A stretch of DNA of 64,000 nucleotides from JAPPHY01 sp034423135 (GTDB lineage: Bacteria; Chloroflexota; Dehalococcoidia; Lucifugimonadales; UBA2985), in NCBI GenBank assembly GCA_034423135.1, contig DAOUJC010000011.1, forward strand, positions 124,001 through 188,000, in the 5' to 3' direction. The translations under genes were made by a program, and so were the position numbers. Shown here piece by piece: positions 7,557 through 16,114 of the stretch (positions are counted from its first letter, which is position 1; every line of letters begins with the position of its first letter). Under the pieces are notes generated by a model. It worked only from the letters and a program-made list of their open reading frames with translations. It had not been told where the DNA came from and did not search any database.

Positions 7557-8006
7557 ATGAACCTGGGACAGGAATACGTGCTTCTTGTGTTCGTGGGATG
7601 CTGCGGGGTGTTGCAGTTGGCAGCCGCGTTCGGCGGCCTGAAGGGCATGCTGATCGCCGGCGACAGACGGTTTTCCACCGTTGTTGGCGTACTGCTCGTG
7701 GGCGGCGCGCTTGTCTGGTTCTTCTGGGAGGGTGGCCGGAACCTGCCGGACACGGGCGGCGGTATCGCCGGGGCGTCCCAGTTCTATTTCTTCATGCTCG
7801 GCGGCTTTCTTGCCATTCTGTTCACCTTACTGTTCACCTCTCTCACAAACATCAGCAAGAAGACATCCGCGGATGCGTCGGAAGTGGATACCGCGGACGG
7901 GCTTCCCTCCCTTAGGGAGACCACCTACCTCCATGCGCTGACGCGTAACCTGAGCACAGTATGGAAGCTATATCACAAGTTGACTCGCAAGTTTTCCTCT
8001 GGATAA
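7557..8006 (+). CDS. Hypothetical membrane protein (149 aa)
   Basis: Three hydrophobic segments are visible: about residues 7-25, a stretch containing VVGVLLVGGALVWFFW, and FYFFMLGGFLAILFTLLFTSL. A soluble tail of about 50 residues rich in charged and polar residues follows. I recognise no family. Its 3' end overlaps the next gene by 46 nt in another frame, so the two are probably translationally coupled. The cellular location is the inner membrane by inference. Confidence 0.65.
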   Translation: MNLGQEYVLLVFVGCCGVLQLAAAFGGLKGMLIAGDRRFSTVVGVLLVGGALVWFFWEGGRNLPDTGGGIAGASQFYFFMLGGFLAILFTLLFTSLTNISKKTSADASEVDTADGLPSLRETTYLHALTRNLSTVWKLYHKLTRKFSSG

Positions 8007-8551
8007 ACGGCTGGGTAGGCACATCTGCCACCTTTGACCGGATAATCCATTGGGTGGTCAGCGACTACCTCATGCCCGTCGTATGCTCGCTGACGCTGCT
8101 GGGGCTTTGGTTCGGCTGGCGCAACAACGAGATGCGTGAGCGACACCAGCGCGGCGTATTCCTGGCGTCGCTGGGCGTGGCGATCGCCATGGTGATGGTG
8201 AAGGCGTCTAACCTCGTCTTCTTCCGCCATCGCCCCTTCGACTCATTCGAAGTCGAGATGCTCTTCTATCCGCCAACGGACTCCTCCTTCCCCGCCAATC
8301 CCGTGGCCGTGGTGGTGGCGATGGCGACAGGCGTCTGGATGGCCAACCGTGCTATTGGCGGGGCAATGTACGCCGCGGCATTCGTGTACGGCTTCTCGCG
8401 CGTGTACGCGGGCGTGTTCTACCCGCTGGACGTGCTTGGCGGTGCGCTGGTGGGCGCAGCGGGCGTTGGCGTGGCCTACCTGGTGCTGCGCAGAGTCGAA
8501 CCGGTGCCGACGTACGCGCTCAAGGTGGCCCGGTTCCTCTGCGTCGCCTAA
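7961..8551 (+). CDS. PAP2-family membrane protein, catalytic histidines absent
   Basis: The 196-residue protein has several membrane helices and the layout of PAP2/undecaprenyl-diphosphatase enzymes. Motif 1 is KASNLVFFRHRP at 81-92. Motif 2 reads SFPANP at 109-114, where the family has SFPSGH or SFPSNH. Motif 3 reads SRVYAGVFYPLDV at 146-158, where the family has GVHYP. Both histidines needed for phosphoryl transfer are therefore replaced, by Pro and Phe. It may be a non-catalytic lipid-binding or transport member, or a divergent subfamily. The start overlaps the upstream membrane gene. Confidence 0.8.
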   Translation: MEAISQVDSQVFLWINGWVGTSATFDRIIHWVVSDYLMPVVCSLTLLGLWFGWRNNEMRERHQRGVFLASLGVAIAMVMVKASNLVFFRHRPFDSFEVEMLFYPPTDSSFPANPVAVVVAMATGVWMANRAIGGAMYAAAFVYGFSRVYAGVFYPLDVLGGALVGAAGVGVAYLVLRRVEPVPTYALKVARFLCVA

Positions 8552-8606
8552 CTAGCCGCACCATCCGGTGCAGGCGGCCATACTCCAAGCCGATGGCAGT
8601 GCCTGT

Positions 8607-9326
8607 CTATATTCTCCGGCCCTGAAGCAGTGCCCGGGGGGTCGATTCCACCATCCTCCGAGCCGCCGCGTCGCCAACGATGGCTGCCGCCGCAGCCACG
8701 CCGCGCGACAGCAGCGGCGCTCTCGCTCCGTTAGGTGCGTGGCCATCTGAGGCGATGATGTGCGCCAGTCCCAGGCGCAGGAGCTGCTCGGCAGTGCGTT
8801 GCACGTCAGGGCCGTTGCCGCCGGTGAGGCTGCCGGCCGTTATCTGCGTGGCTGCGCCGTCCTTCACGAGAGCGCCGAGCAGCTGTGGATCCCGTTGAAT
8901 AGACCAGTTTCGCTCCGGGTGTACTACGAGGGGTAGTAATCCGCGGCAGAGAAGGCTGCTAATGGCGTCGCGGGTGTAGTAGGGAAAGAACTCGAATGGA
9001 AGCTCGATGAGGATGCAGCGTGTGCCCTCGATGGGCAATGCTTCGCCTGCGTCCACCTGCTCTAGCGTGTCGAGTGCCAGGTGATTCTCCATACCCAGGA
9101 CTATGTCGAGTGGAATCGACCGTGCGCTGAGCTCCTCATTCAGCTCTGCTGCACGGGCTCTGGCACAGGCAACGGAGGAACGCTCGACTACGTCGCGGTT
9201 GTGAGGCGTGGCGGCGATGGTGCGCGTGCCGTCCCGAAATGCTGCGGTAGCCATCTCGATGGACTGCTCCATCCTGAGCGGGCCGTCGTCAATGCCGGGC
9301 AGTATGTGGCAGTGAAGGTCCAGCAT
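8607..9326 (-). CDS. PHP-domain phosphatase, CpsB/YwqE-like
   Basis: The 239-residue protein begins MLDLHCHILPGIDDGP, the HxH metal motif of the polymerase-and-histidinol-phosphatase (PHP) fold. Further metal ligands are in ATPHNRDVV, HPERNW and the C-terminal IIASDGHAPNG. This pattern is that of the Mn-dependent protein-tyrosine phosphatases (CpsB, CapC, YwqE) that regulate exopolysaccharide synthesis in Gram-positive bacteria. It lies 37 nt downstream of a glycosyltransferase gene on the same strand, which fits a role in surface polysaccharide. No tyrosine kinase gene is in the window. Confidence 0.85.
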   Translation of the reverse strand: MLDLHCHILPGIDDGPLRMEQSIEMATAAFRDGTRTIAATPHNRDVVERSSVACARARAAELNEELSARSIPLDIVLGMENHLALDTLEQVDAGEALPIEGTRCILIELPFEFFPYYTRDAISSLLCRGLLPLVVHPERNWSIQRDPQLLGALVKDGAATQITAGSLTGGNGPDVQRTAEQLLRLGLAHIIASDGHAPNGARAPLLSRGVAAAAAIVGDAAARRMVESTPRALLQGRRI

Positions 9327-9363
9327 TCGGTGGCTGATCCTCGCGAGCTTGCCGCGCTACGTG

Positions 9364-10623
9364 TCATGAATTGTCGGTGGGATCCGCCTGCAACAGGGTC
9401 TGGTACGCGTCCAGGAGGTTGTCCACCACGGCTGTCCAGCTCATCGACTCGGCCGTCTGCCGGGACGCATCGCTCATCGACTGCCGGATTGCGGCGTTGC
9501 CTAGCAGCACGTCCAGACCATCGGCGAAGGGTTCCGGGCAGCGCCATGATATGAGGTAGCCGTTCACGCCATCCTTGACGATTGTGGGCAGTCCTCCAAC
9601 GCGGGAGGCTATCACCGGTGTGCCGCACGCCATCGACTCCAGGGCCACAAGGCCGAAGCTCTCGTAGTAGGACGGGATGACGGATACGTCGGCGGCGCTG
9701 TAGTACAGCGGGAGCTCCTGCTGAGCCATACGGCCCAGGAAGCTCACGCGCTCCGCGATTCCCAGTTCGTTGCACAGCGCCCTCAGCCTTGCCATCTCCG
9801 CATCCGCCTCGCCTCCGCCGACAATGATCGTCCTGGTGGTATCCGCCCGCTGGAGCTGGGCCACGGCCCTCAGGAGAATGTCCACCCCCTTGAGAGGATC
9901 CAGCCTGCCGACGAACAGCACCACACCGTCCTCACCGATGCCCAGCTTCTGCTTCGCCTCACTGCGGTCAACGGGCCGGAAGAGATCCACGTCCACACCG
10001 CAAGGTATGACCTTTATCCTCTCGGCAGGCGCGTCGTAGAAGCGCGCCATCGCCTCGCTCTCGTGCCGGCTGAACGCAACAATTGCATCAGCGGTGCGGA
10101 TGACACGCACCTCGCCTACGGAGCGCTCCTCCGGCTCATCCTCGCCCGCGCGAGCCCGCTTCTTGATCTCCGCCAGCGTGTGAAAGGTGGTCACGTGGGG
10201 AATGCCCCAGCGACGCGCCAGCAGGGTAGTGGCCAGCCCCGAAAGCCAGTAGTGGGAGTGAACGACGTCGTAGCTCAGGCCGTGTTCGCGCGTGTAGTCC
10301 AGCACGGCGAGCACGAAGTCGGGGATGTTGCGTGACAGCTCCGACTTGTCGTCCGACGGCTCACCCGCGTTGACGTGAATGACGCGGGCACGCTCGGCGA
10401 GCTGAACGGTGGCCGGCGCCTCCGCCTCGTGGTTGCGGCTGAACACGTCCACGAAGATGCCGCGGTCGCTCAGCTCCTGCGCGACCTTGCGGATGTACAC
10501 GTTCATGCCGCCGGCGTCCCTGGTTCCGGGCTGGGCGTCCGGGCAGCCGTGCACGCTCACGACGGCGATCCTCTCGATAGGGCGGTCCGTCGGTTGGGTG
10601 ATGGAACTGTCGGTGTCAGTCAT
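9364..10623 (-). CDS. Glycosyltransferase family 4 (MshA/sucrose-synthase-like)
   Basis: The 419-residue protein is a GT-B glycosyltransferase. The N-terminal acceptor domain has CPDAQPGTRDAGGMNVYIRK, similar to D-inositol 3-phosphate glycosyltransferase MshA and sucrose-phosphate synthases. The donor domain has LFVGRLDPLKGVDILL and the E-x7-E region SYYESFGLVALESMACGTP. The ATG at 10623 is chosen because the longer frame upstream has no family-like sequence. The precise sugar acceptor cannot be told. The gene is part of a long minus-strand run and is followed by the PHP phosphatase. Confidence 0.9.
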   Translation of the reverse strand: MTDTDSSITQPTDRPIERIAVVSVHGCPDAQPGTRDAGGMNVYIRKVAQELSDRGIFVDVFSRNHEAEAPATVQLAERARVIHVNAGEPSDDKSELSRNIPDFVLAVLDYTREHGLSYDVVHSHYWLSGLATTLLARRWGIPHVTTFHTLAEIKKRARAGEDEPEERSVGEVRVIRTADAIVAFSRHESEAMARFYDAPAERIKVIPCGVDVDLFRPVDRSEAKQKLGIGEDGVVLFVGRLDPLKGVDILLRAVAQLQRADTTRTIIVGGGEADAEMARLRALCNELGIAERVSFLGRMAQQELPLYYSAADVSVIPSYYESFGLVALESMACGTPVIASRVGGLPTIVKDGVNGYLISWRCPEPFADGLDVLLGNAAIRQSMSDASRQTAESMSWTAVVDNLLDAYQTLLQADPTDNS

Positions 10624-10682
10624 GGTCGAAAGTCTGCATCTGGGATTAGGCGGCCGCGGGCGTCTACGTGAGTCGCAGAAAA

Positions 10683-11666
10683 CTAGCGGAAGATAGAAAG
10701 GGTATACAGCCCACGCCCGGTTGCTCCCAGGTGGTACTTGTACTGCTCTGTGCCTCTCAGGAGGTCGAAGTAGCTCTTGCCCTCGCCGATGGCGTCTTGG
10801 ATGCACATGGCCTTGAGGAGGAAGCTGGTGCCCAGTGCGGCGTAGTCGGTGTTGTGGCCGCTGTTGTACAGCGACCACACGTTGTTGTAGTCGAAGCACA
10901 CTGTGGCGGCCGTCCTGACGCCCTCCACCTCCAGGAAGAAGAGGTGGAGCAGGCCGCGCTCCGCCATCCGCGGGGACATCTCGCGAAAGAAGGCGTAGCG
11001 TTCGTCTGTCAGGAATCGAGACTTTTCCTCACGGCTCTGGCCCATGAGGTCCAGGAAGTCGTCCATGGCCTCGGCCACGTCGTCAGTGTCGCTCAGCCGG
11101 TATATCCTGAAGTCCACGGACTCCTGGAGCCGGCGCATCTTGCGGCGCAGCTCGTGGCGGTCCTTCTTGCGCAGCCCCATGAGGTACTCGTCCCAGGTGC
11201 CGGGCAGAGACACTCCCATCAGCGTGTCCTCCTCGGCCTGCTCAACCCGGCGTCCGCGTTCCAGCGCCAGGGCCGGCAGGTGACTGAGCGCGTGCGAAGC
11301 TTGGGGTAGCGACTCCAGGCGCACCTCGTCCCACTCCTCGTCCTCCAGGTATTCCATGAGACCGCGGTAGAAGTCCTGCTCCCGGCCTTGCGCAACGATG
11401 AAGTCGTGCATGTCCCACAGGTCGGTGCTGCCCAGGAAGGTGATGAGGCCGCCGTCCTTCATGAGGGGCGCAATGCCGATGGTGGATTGACCGTCGGAGA
11501 GCTTGACCAGGCGGAGCTCATGCCCCGCGTCGCCCATGCTCTCCCACCACGCTCCCTGCCAGTAGGGCGTGAGGAAGATACCATTGTGATCGCTGCCGGC
11601 GAGAAGCTCTTCCCACTCCGCGTCCACGCTCTGAAAGCTCTCCAGGCTGAAGGAAAGTTCCAACAC
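10683..11666 (-). CDS. GNAT-fold acyltransferase (BioF2/FemAB-like)
   Basis: The 327-residue protein resembles the Acetyltransf_6 (BioF2-like) family. The N-terminal half contains FLTPYWQGAWWESMGDAG, and the C-terminal half has the GNAT-like stretch LLHLFFLEVEGVRTAATVCFDYNN followed by GTSFLLKAMCIQDAIGEGKSYFDLLRG. Such proteins are often found in polysaccharide or cell-wall loci and transfer acyl or aminoacyl groups. The substrate is unknown. It sits between thrC and the glycosyltransferase gene on the same strand, which supports a surface glycan role. Confidence 0.75.
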   Translation of the reverse strand: MLELSFSLESFQSVDAEWEELLAGSDHNGIFLTPYWQGAWWESMGDAGHELRLVKLSDGQSTIGIAPLMKDGGLITFLGSTDLWDMHDFIVAQGREQDFYRGLMEYLEDEEWDEVRLESLPQASHALSHLPALALERGRRVEQAEEDTLMGVSLPGTWDEYLMGLRKKDRHELRRKMRRLQESVDFRIYRLSDTDDVAEAMDDFLDLMGQSREEKSRFLTDERYAFFREMSPRMAERGLLHLFFLEVEGVRTAATVCFDYNNVWSLYNSGHNTDYAALGTSFLLKAMCIQDAIGEGKSYFDLLRGTEQYKYHLGATGRGLYTLSIFR

Positions 11667-11722
11667 TTCTCCTCTGCGAGTTCTCTAGCCCTTGCGAGGC
11701 GACAGCGTAACCCTCTAAGTCG

Positions 11723-12808
11723 TCACGCCCTCGGCCCGAGGCTGAGGCTTCCCTGTACCACCTCCTCCAGCACCTTCTCCATCGCGCCGACTTCAGGGGG
11801 AAGCTCCTGCAGGGACACGTCCACGTTCTGAGAGGCCAGGTCTGGGTCCTTGAGGCCGCTGCCGGTGATGACGCACACCACCCGCTTCTGGCTGAGGTCC
11901 AGCTGCCGGGACAGCTTGATCACGCCCGCAACCGATGCCGCGGAAGCCGGCTCCCCGAAGATTCCCTCCCGACGCGATAGCATCCGATACGCGGAGAGTA
12001 TTTCGTCGTCGGTCACCGAATCGATTACGCCTCCGGACTGGTCGCGGGCTGCGAGCGCCTGCTGCCAGCTCGCCGGGTTGCCGATGCGTATGGCGGAGGC
12101 CACCGTGGAGGGCTCTGCGATGGGCTCGCCGCGCACTATGGGGGCCGCGCCCTCTGCCTGATAGCCCATCATGCGGGGCAGCGTTTCCGCCCTTCCCAGG
12201 TCAGCGTACTGGGTGAAGCCCCTCCAGTACGCGGTGATGTTGCCCGCGTTGCCCACGGGGATGAAGAGGAAGTCCGGCGCGTCGCCAAGGTCGTCGACGA
12301 TCTCGAACGCTGCGGTCTTCTGGCCCTCCAGCCGGTGGGGGTTGAGGGAGTTGACCAGGGTGACGGGGTATCGCTGAGTGAAGGCGCGCACCATGTCAAG
12401 CGCCTGGTCAAACGTGCCGTTGACCACAAGAATCCTGGGGTGGTAGGCGAGGGCCTGGGCCATCTTGCCGGCCGCCACGTCGCCGCTGGGGACCAGGACG
12501 ATGGTGGAGAGACCGCAGTAGGCGCCGTAGGCGGCTGCGGAAGCGCTGGTGTTGCCGGTGGAGGCGCACATTATGGCCGCGCTGCCGTCCTCCATAGCCT
12601 TTGCGACGGCCATGACCATGCCCCGGTCCTTGAACGAGCCGGACGGGTTGCAGCCCTCCAGCTTGAAGTACAGCTCCCCGCAGCCAATCTCGCTCTCGAT
12701 GGCGCGTGACCGCACCAGGGGAGTGCTTCCCTCACCCATGGAGATCATCGGCGTGCTTGGAGTGATCTCCAGCAGCTCCCGATACCTCTCCAGGACACCT
12801 TGCCGCAT
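11723..12808 (-). CDS. thrC: Threonine synthase
   Basis: Threonine synthase is a PLP enzyme that converts O-phosphohomoserine to threonine. The 361-residue protein has the PLP-lysine motif NPSGSFKDRGMVMA, the phosphate-binding CASTGNTSASAAAYGAYCG, and a late glycine-rich VCVITGSGLKDP. The ATG at 12808 follows a GGGGTGG sequence and lies 23 nt after the hom stop. The longer open frame to 13168 is overlap with hom. With hom upstream this forms a threonine biosynthesis pair; thrB is not in the window. Confidence 0.95.
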   Translation of the reverse strand: MRQGVLERYRELLEITPSTPMISMGEGSTPLVRSRAIESEIGCGELYFKLEGCNPSGSFKDRGMVMAVAKAMEDGSAAIMCASTGNTSASAAAYGAYCGLSTIVLVPSGDVAAGKMAQALAYHPRILVVNGTFDQALDMVRAFTQRYPVTLVNSLNPHRLEGQKTAAFEIVDDLGDAPDFLFIPVGNAGNITAYWRGFTQYADLGRAETLPRMMGYQAEGAAPIVRGEPIAEPSTVASAIRIGNPASWQQALAARDQSGGVIDSVTDDEILSAYRMLSRREGIFGEPASAASVAGVIKLSRQLDLSQKRVVCVITGSGLKDPDLASQNVDVSLQELPPEVGAMEKVLEEVVQGSLSLGPRA

Positions 12809-12831
12809 GTCTAATCCACCCCTGCCGGAAA

Positions 12832-14133
12832 CTACTCTTCCACTCTCAGGAGGTTGCCTATCTCCTTCACGACGTCTAGGCCTTCCAGTTCCCTGAGGGC
12901 CTGCTGCACGTCGCGCTCCCGGGAGCGATAAGTGGTGATTACAAGCTCTGCCGTGCCATCGTTCAGCCCGACCTCCTTCTGTATCACGGAGGCGATGCTG
13001 ATCTGGAGATTGCCGAGAATGGCGGCCATCTGAGCCAGCACCCCGGCGCGATCGAGAACGGTTGCCCGTATGTAGTACCGAGTGACCAAGTCCGAGATAG
13101 GGCAGATGTTGACCTCGCGGTCCAGCGTGAGGAATCCGGCGGCCGGGAGTCCGTTCGCCATGCTCCACGCCACCTCGATGATGTCTCCCACCATTGCGCT
13201 GGCCGTTGGCATCGATCCGGCGCCCCGGCCGTGGAAGAGCACCTTGTCCACCAGGTCTCCCTCGACCTCAACTGCGTTGAGAACCCCGTCCACCTTGGCC
13301 AGAGGGGCATCCTGCGGCACCAGCGCGGGATGCACTCGCACCTCCACGTTGCCGTCACGGCTGGAGGCGATAGCCATTAGCTTGATCACGTAGCCCAGCT
13401 CGCGGGCGTAGCGGAAGTCCCTTCCGGCAAGGCGTGATATGCCCTCCAGGTGTACGTCCTGAGCGGCAACCCTGGTGTGGAAGGCCAGTGAGGCAAGGAT
13501 GGCCAGCTTGTAGCCGGCGTCTATGCCCTCAACGTCGTTGGTGGGGTCGGCCTCAGCGTAGCCCAGCTCCTGGGCCTCGCGCAGAGCGTCCGAGAACTCC
13601 ATGCCCTCGCTGCTCATCTTGGTGAGTATGTAGTTGGTGGTGCCGTTGATGATGGCACGAATGCCGCAAATGTCGTTGCCTCTGAGGCTCCTTGTGAGCG
13701 GCCCAAGGATGGGAATGCCGCCGCCGACGCTGGCCTCGAAGAGCAGGTGGGCGCCCCTGCGGTCTGCTAGCTCGAGGAGCTCCGGCCCGTGCTTGGCCAT
13801 GACCTCCTTGTTGGCCGTGACCACGGACTTGCCGGATTCCAGGGCGGTGCGGATGTAGTCGAGTGCAGGGTGTTCGCCACCCATGGCCTCGGCCACAATG
13901 TCTATGGAGGGGTCATCAAGAATGAGCGCCGCATCCGCGGTCAGAATCTGCCGGTCGAACTCAACCTGGCGCGGCCTGTCCGTGTCTCTTACCAGTATTC
14001 TGGTGACCTGGATGGGGCGGCCAACCGAGCGGGCTATTGCGGAGCCGTTCCGGTTGAGGGCGTCAAGGACACCGCCTCCCACAACTCCAAGGCCCAGGAG
14101 GCCCACGTTGATTGGACTATCCGGGGAGCGCAC
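12832..14133 (-). CDS. hom: Homoserine dehydrogenase with C-terminal ACT domain
   Basis: The enzyme reduces aspartate semialdehyde to homoserine with NAD(P)H. The 433-residue protein starts with the Rossmann motif INVGLLGLGVVGGGVLDAL. It has the signature KEVMAKHGPELLELA and the catalytic region INGTTNYILTKM, AEADPTNDVEGIDAGYKL. From about residue 355 an ACT domain (RATVLDRAGVLAQMAAILG) offers a site for threonine feedback control. It is 8 nt downstream of the PPIase gene and directly precedes thrC. Confidence 0.96.
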   Translation of the reverse strand: MRSPDSPINVGLLGLGVVGGGVLDALNRNGSAIARSVGRPIQVTRILVRDTDRPRQVEFDRQILTADAALILDDPSIDIVAEAMGGEHPALDYIRTALESGKSVVTANKEVMAKHGPELLELADRRGAHLLFEASVGGGIPILGPLTRSLRGNDICGIRAIINGTTNYILTKMSSEGMEFSDALREAQELGYAEADPTNDVEGIDAGYKLAILASLAFHTRVAAQDVHLEGISRLAGRDFRYARELGYVIKLMAIASSRDGNVEVRVHPALVPQDAPLAKVDGVLNAVEVEGDLVDKVLFHGRGAGSMPTASAMVGDIIEVAWSMANGLPAAGFLTLDREVNICPISDLVTRYYIRATVLDRAGVLAQMAAILGNLQISIASVIQKEVGLNDGTAELVITTYRSRERDVQQALRELEGLDVVKEIGNLLRVEE

Positions 14134-14141
14134 ACTGCCCT

Positions 14142-15218
14142 CTACTCACGGGATGCCTCGGTTACCTTCCGGACCAGCCAGTCGTACTGCCAGTCGCACG
14201 GGCCGCCGGCGGAGCCGCCGCCGAAGCAGGAGGTAATCCTGTGGTTGCCGCGCTCCTCGGCAATCCAGGTCTGGAGTTCCGCCTCACGCAGCCTGTTAAT
14301 CTGAGTCTCCTCCAGTACCCTGTCTTCTTCTTCGTCCGTGACCATGAAGAAGTATGTGAAGTTGCCGGTAGGGACCGCCGCACTCACCTCACCGATTTCC
14401 AGTGCGAAGATGGTCTCGTCCAGCACGCCAAGGGTGCCCTCCGGCAGCCACCCGTACTCGCCTCCGTTGACGGCTGAGGGTCGGTCGTCCGAGAAGTTCT
14501 CGGCCACGGTTGCGAAGTCCTCGCCGCGCTCCAGCCGCAGCGCCACCTCCTGGACAGTCTCCTGTGCAGCGAGCGCCGCGTCTTCGCCCTCTTCCGCTCT
14601 TGAAGAGATGACTATCCACGACATGTTCACCTGCCTGGCAGATTCCGGCAGGCTTGCACCCAGGTACTCCCTTAGCTCTTCCCTCAGCAGCGAAGCCTCC
14701 ACGAACCTCCGATGCTCGCTCTCCGACAGATTGGACGTGTCAAGGTACTGCCGGTAGGCTTCACTGAACTCCCTGTCCAGCTGGTCCGGCGGCACCTCAG
14801 CCAGCTCCGGCGACCTTCCGATAATCCTGTCGCGCACTTCTTGGTCGATTGCTTCATCGCTCACAGTTATGCCGATGCGTTCGGAGCCGCTTCGCACAAG
14901 CTCATCCTGCTGAAGCTGCTGCAGCAGTCGAAAGGGTTCACTGCCGAGGCTGATCTGGCTTCCCAGTGCCTCCAACCCGACGAGGTACTTGGTCATGAAG
15001 CCAAGAGTGTACTTGGTGTCGTCCACCTGAAGCACCACGCTTCTGGGCGGAGCAACGAAGTTGGCCCAGTAGCCGTACGCAGGTATAGCTATTATGAACA
15101 GAATGGCTATTGCGCCGGCCACCATCAGCGCCCGCTGCTTTGCCTGTTCCCTCTGTAGCTTTGACCTCTGCCTGCGCTGGCTGGGCCTTATGATTATCTG
15201 GCTTCTCTGTCTCGCCAT
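14142..15218 (-). CDS. Membrane-anchored parvulin-type peptidyl-prolyl isomerase
   Basis: The 358-residue protein has a basic N-terminus, one membrane segment at about residues 30-50 and then a long extracytoplasmic part. The central region resembles SurA/PrsA N-terminal chaperone domains. The segment from VNMSWIVISS through DDRPSAVNGGEYGWLPEGTLG is the rotamase (PPIC) domain pattern. It probably helps fold secreted proteins at the outer face of the membrane. The start ATG at 15218 gives a tail-anchored-like basic leader MARQRSQ; the frame runs further upstream without family features. It lies between rpsR and hom. Confidence 0.8.
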   Translation of the reverse strand: MARQRSQIIIRPSQRRQRSKLQREQAKQRALMVAGAIAILFIIAIPAYGYWANFVAPPRSVVLQVDDTKYTLGFMTKYLVGLEALGSQISLGSEPFRLLQQLQQDELVRSGSERIGITVSDEAIDQEVRDRIIGRSPELAEVPPDQLDREFSEAYRQYLDTSNLSESEHRRFVEASLLREELREYLGASLPESARQVNMSWIVISSRAEEGEDAALAAQETVQEVALRLERGEDFATVAENFSDDRPSAVNGGEYGWLPEGTLGVLDETIFALEIGEVSAAVPTGNFTYFFMVTDEEEDRVLEETQINRLREAELQTWIAEERGNHRITSCFGGGSAGGPCDWQYDWLVRKVTEASRE

Positions 15219-15294
15219 GCTGGAACTTTCACCGTTAGTGGAGAGTCTCTTTGTGATCAAAGGTAGGCAGCCGCCGCCGGAGCCTGCGGGACTG

Positions 15295-15588
15295 CTAGGC
15301 GTGTGCCTCCCTCTCGGATCGGACTTGTCCCTGGACGAATGGTATGAGCGCAACGTGCCTCGCTCTCTTGATCGCCAGCGTGAGGGATCTCTGGCACCTG
15401 GCGCAATTGCCGGTCTTTCGTCTGGGCTCAATGCGCGCTCTTTCTGAGACGTACCGGCGCATTCTTGCCAGGTCCTTGTAGTCGATTGTCTTTACGCGAT
15501 CCACGCAGAAAGCGCAAACCCTGCGACGAGCGTAGAATCTGGGCCTTCCCCGCCTCCTGGGGCCTCCCGGTCTTGGCCTGGTACTCAT
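15295..15588 (-). CDS. rpsR: 30S ribosomal protein bS18
   Basis: bS18 binds with bS6 to the platform of the 30S subunit. The 97-residue protein has the signature VCAFCVDRVKTIDYKDLARM and LARYVSERA-like core followed by CARCQRSLTLAIKRARHVALIPF. Four cysteines (CAFC and the NCARC region) suggest the zinc-binding form. The order on the minus strand is rpsF, ssb, rpsR, the standard arrangement, but rplI does not follow. Confidence 0.95.
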   Translation of the reverse strand: MSTRPRPGGPRRRGRPRFYARRRVCAFCVDRVKTIDYKDLARMRRYVSERARIEPRRKTGNCARCQRSLTLAIKRARHVALIPFVQGQVRSEREAHA

Positions 15589-15662
15589 GTGTCTCTGCTA
15601 CTCCTATCGCTTGCTTCTGGGAGCCGTACTTCGGATGGTCGCCGTTTACGGGGAACCCCGCA

Positions 15663-16061
15663 TCAGAACGGCAGGTCCTCCGGATCAAACGTGGACTCCG
15701 ACTGCCCCTCCGAAGACGACTGGCCCTCCCCTTGGCGGTCCAGGAAAAGCACGGTGCCGGCGTTGATCTCATTCACATGCCGAGTCTGCCCGTCCTGGCC
15801 CTCCCATGACCGGCTCCGCAGACGCCCGTCCACGTAGACGCGCCGACCCTTTGCCAAGAATTGGTTGCAGGTTTCCGCCAGCTGGTTCCAGGCAACGACT
15901 GTGAACCACTCTGTTTCGTCCTGCCTTTCCCCAGCAGAGTTAGTGTATCTCCTGGATGTGGCTAGGCGAAAGGAGGTAACGGGACTACCGTTTGGGGTGT
16001 AGCGCATCTCCGGGTCTGTGCCCAGAAACCCTATCACCGTCATCCTGTTGAATCCCGCCAT
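15663..16061 (-). CDS. ssb: Single-stranded DNA-binding protein
   Basis: The 132-residue protein carries the OB fold of SSB, beginning MTVIGFLGTDPEMRYTPNG and containing the segments TEWFTVVAWNQLAETCNQFL and KGRRVYVDGRLRSRSWEGQDG. The C-terminal tip DPEDLPF is the acidic tail that binds partner proteins. It lies between rpsF and rpsR, its usual place, and is probably co-transcribed with them. Confidence 0.96.
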   Translation of the reverse strand: MAGFNRMTVIGFLGTDPEMRYTPNGSPVTSFRLATSRRYTNSAGERQDETEWFTVVAWNQLAETCNQFLAKGRRVYVDGRLRSRSWEGQDGQTRHVNEINAGTVLFLDRQGEGQSSSEGQSESTFDPEDLPF

Positions 16062-16114
16062 TTGACTGCTCCTCTCGGTTCGGTACGGGCCTGCCGGGCG
16101 CCCGCATTCGCTTG

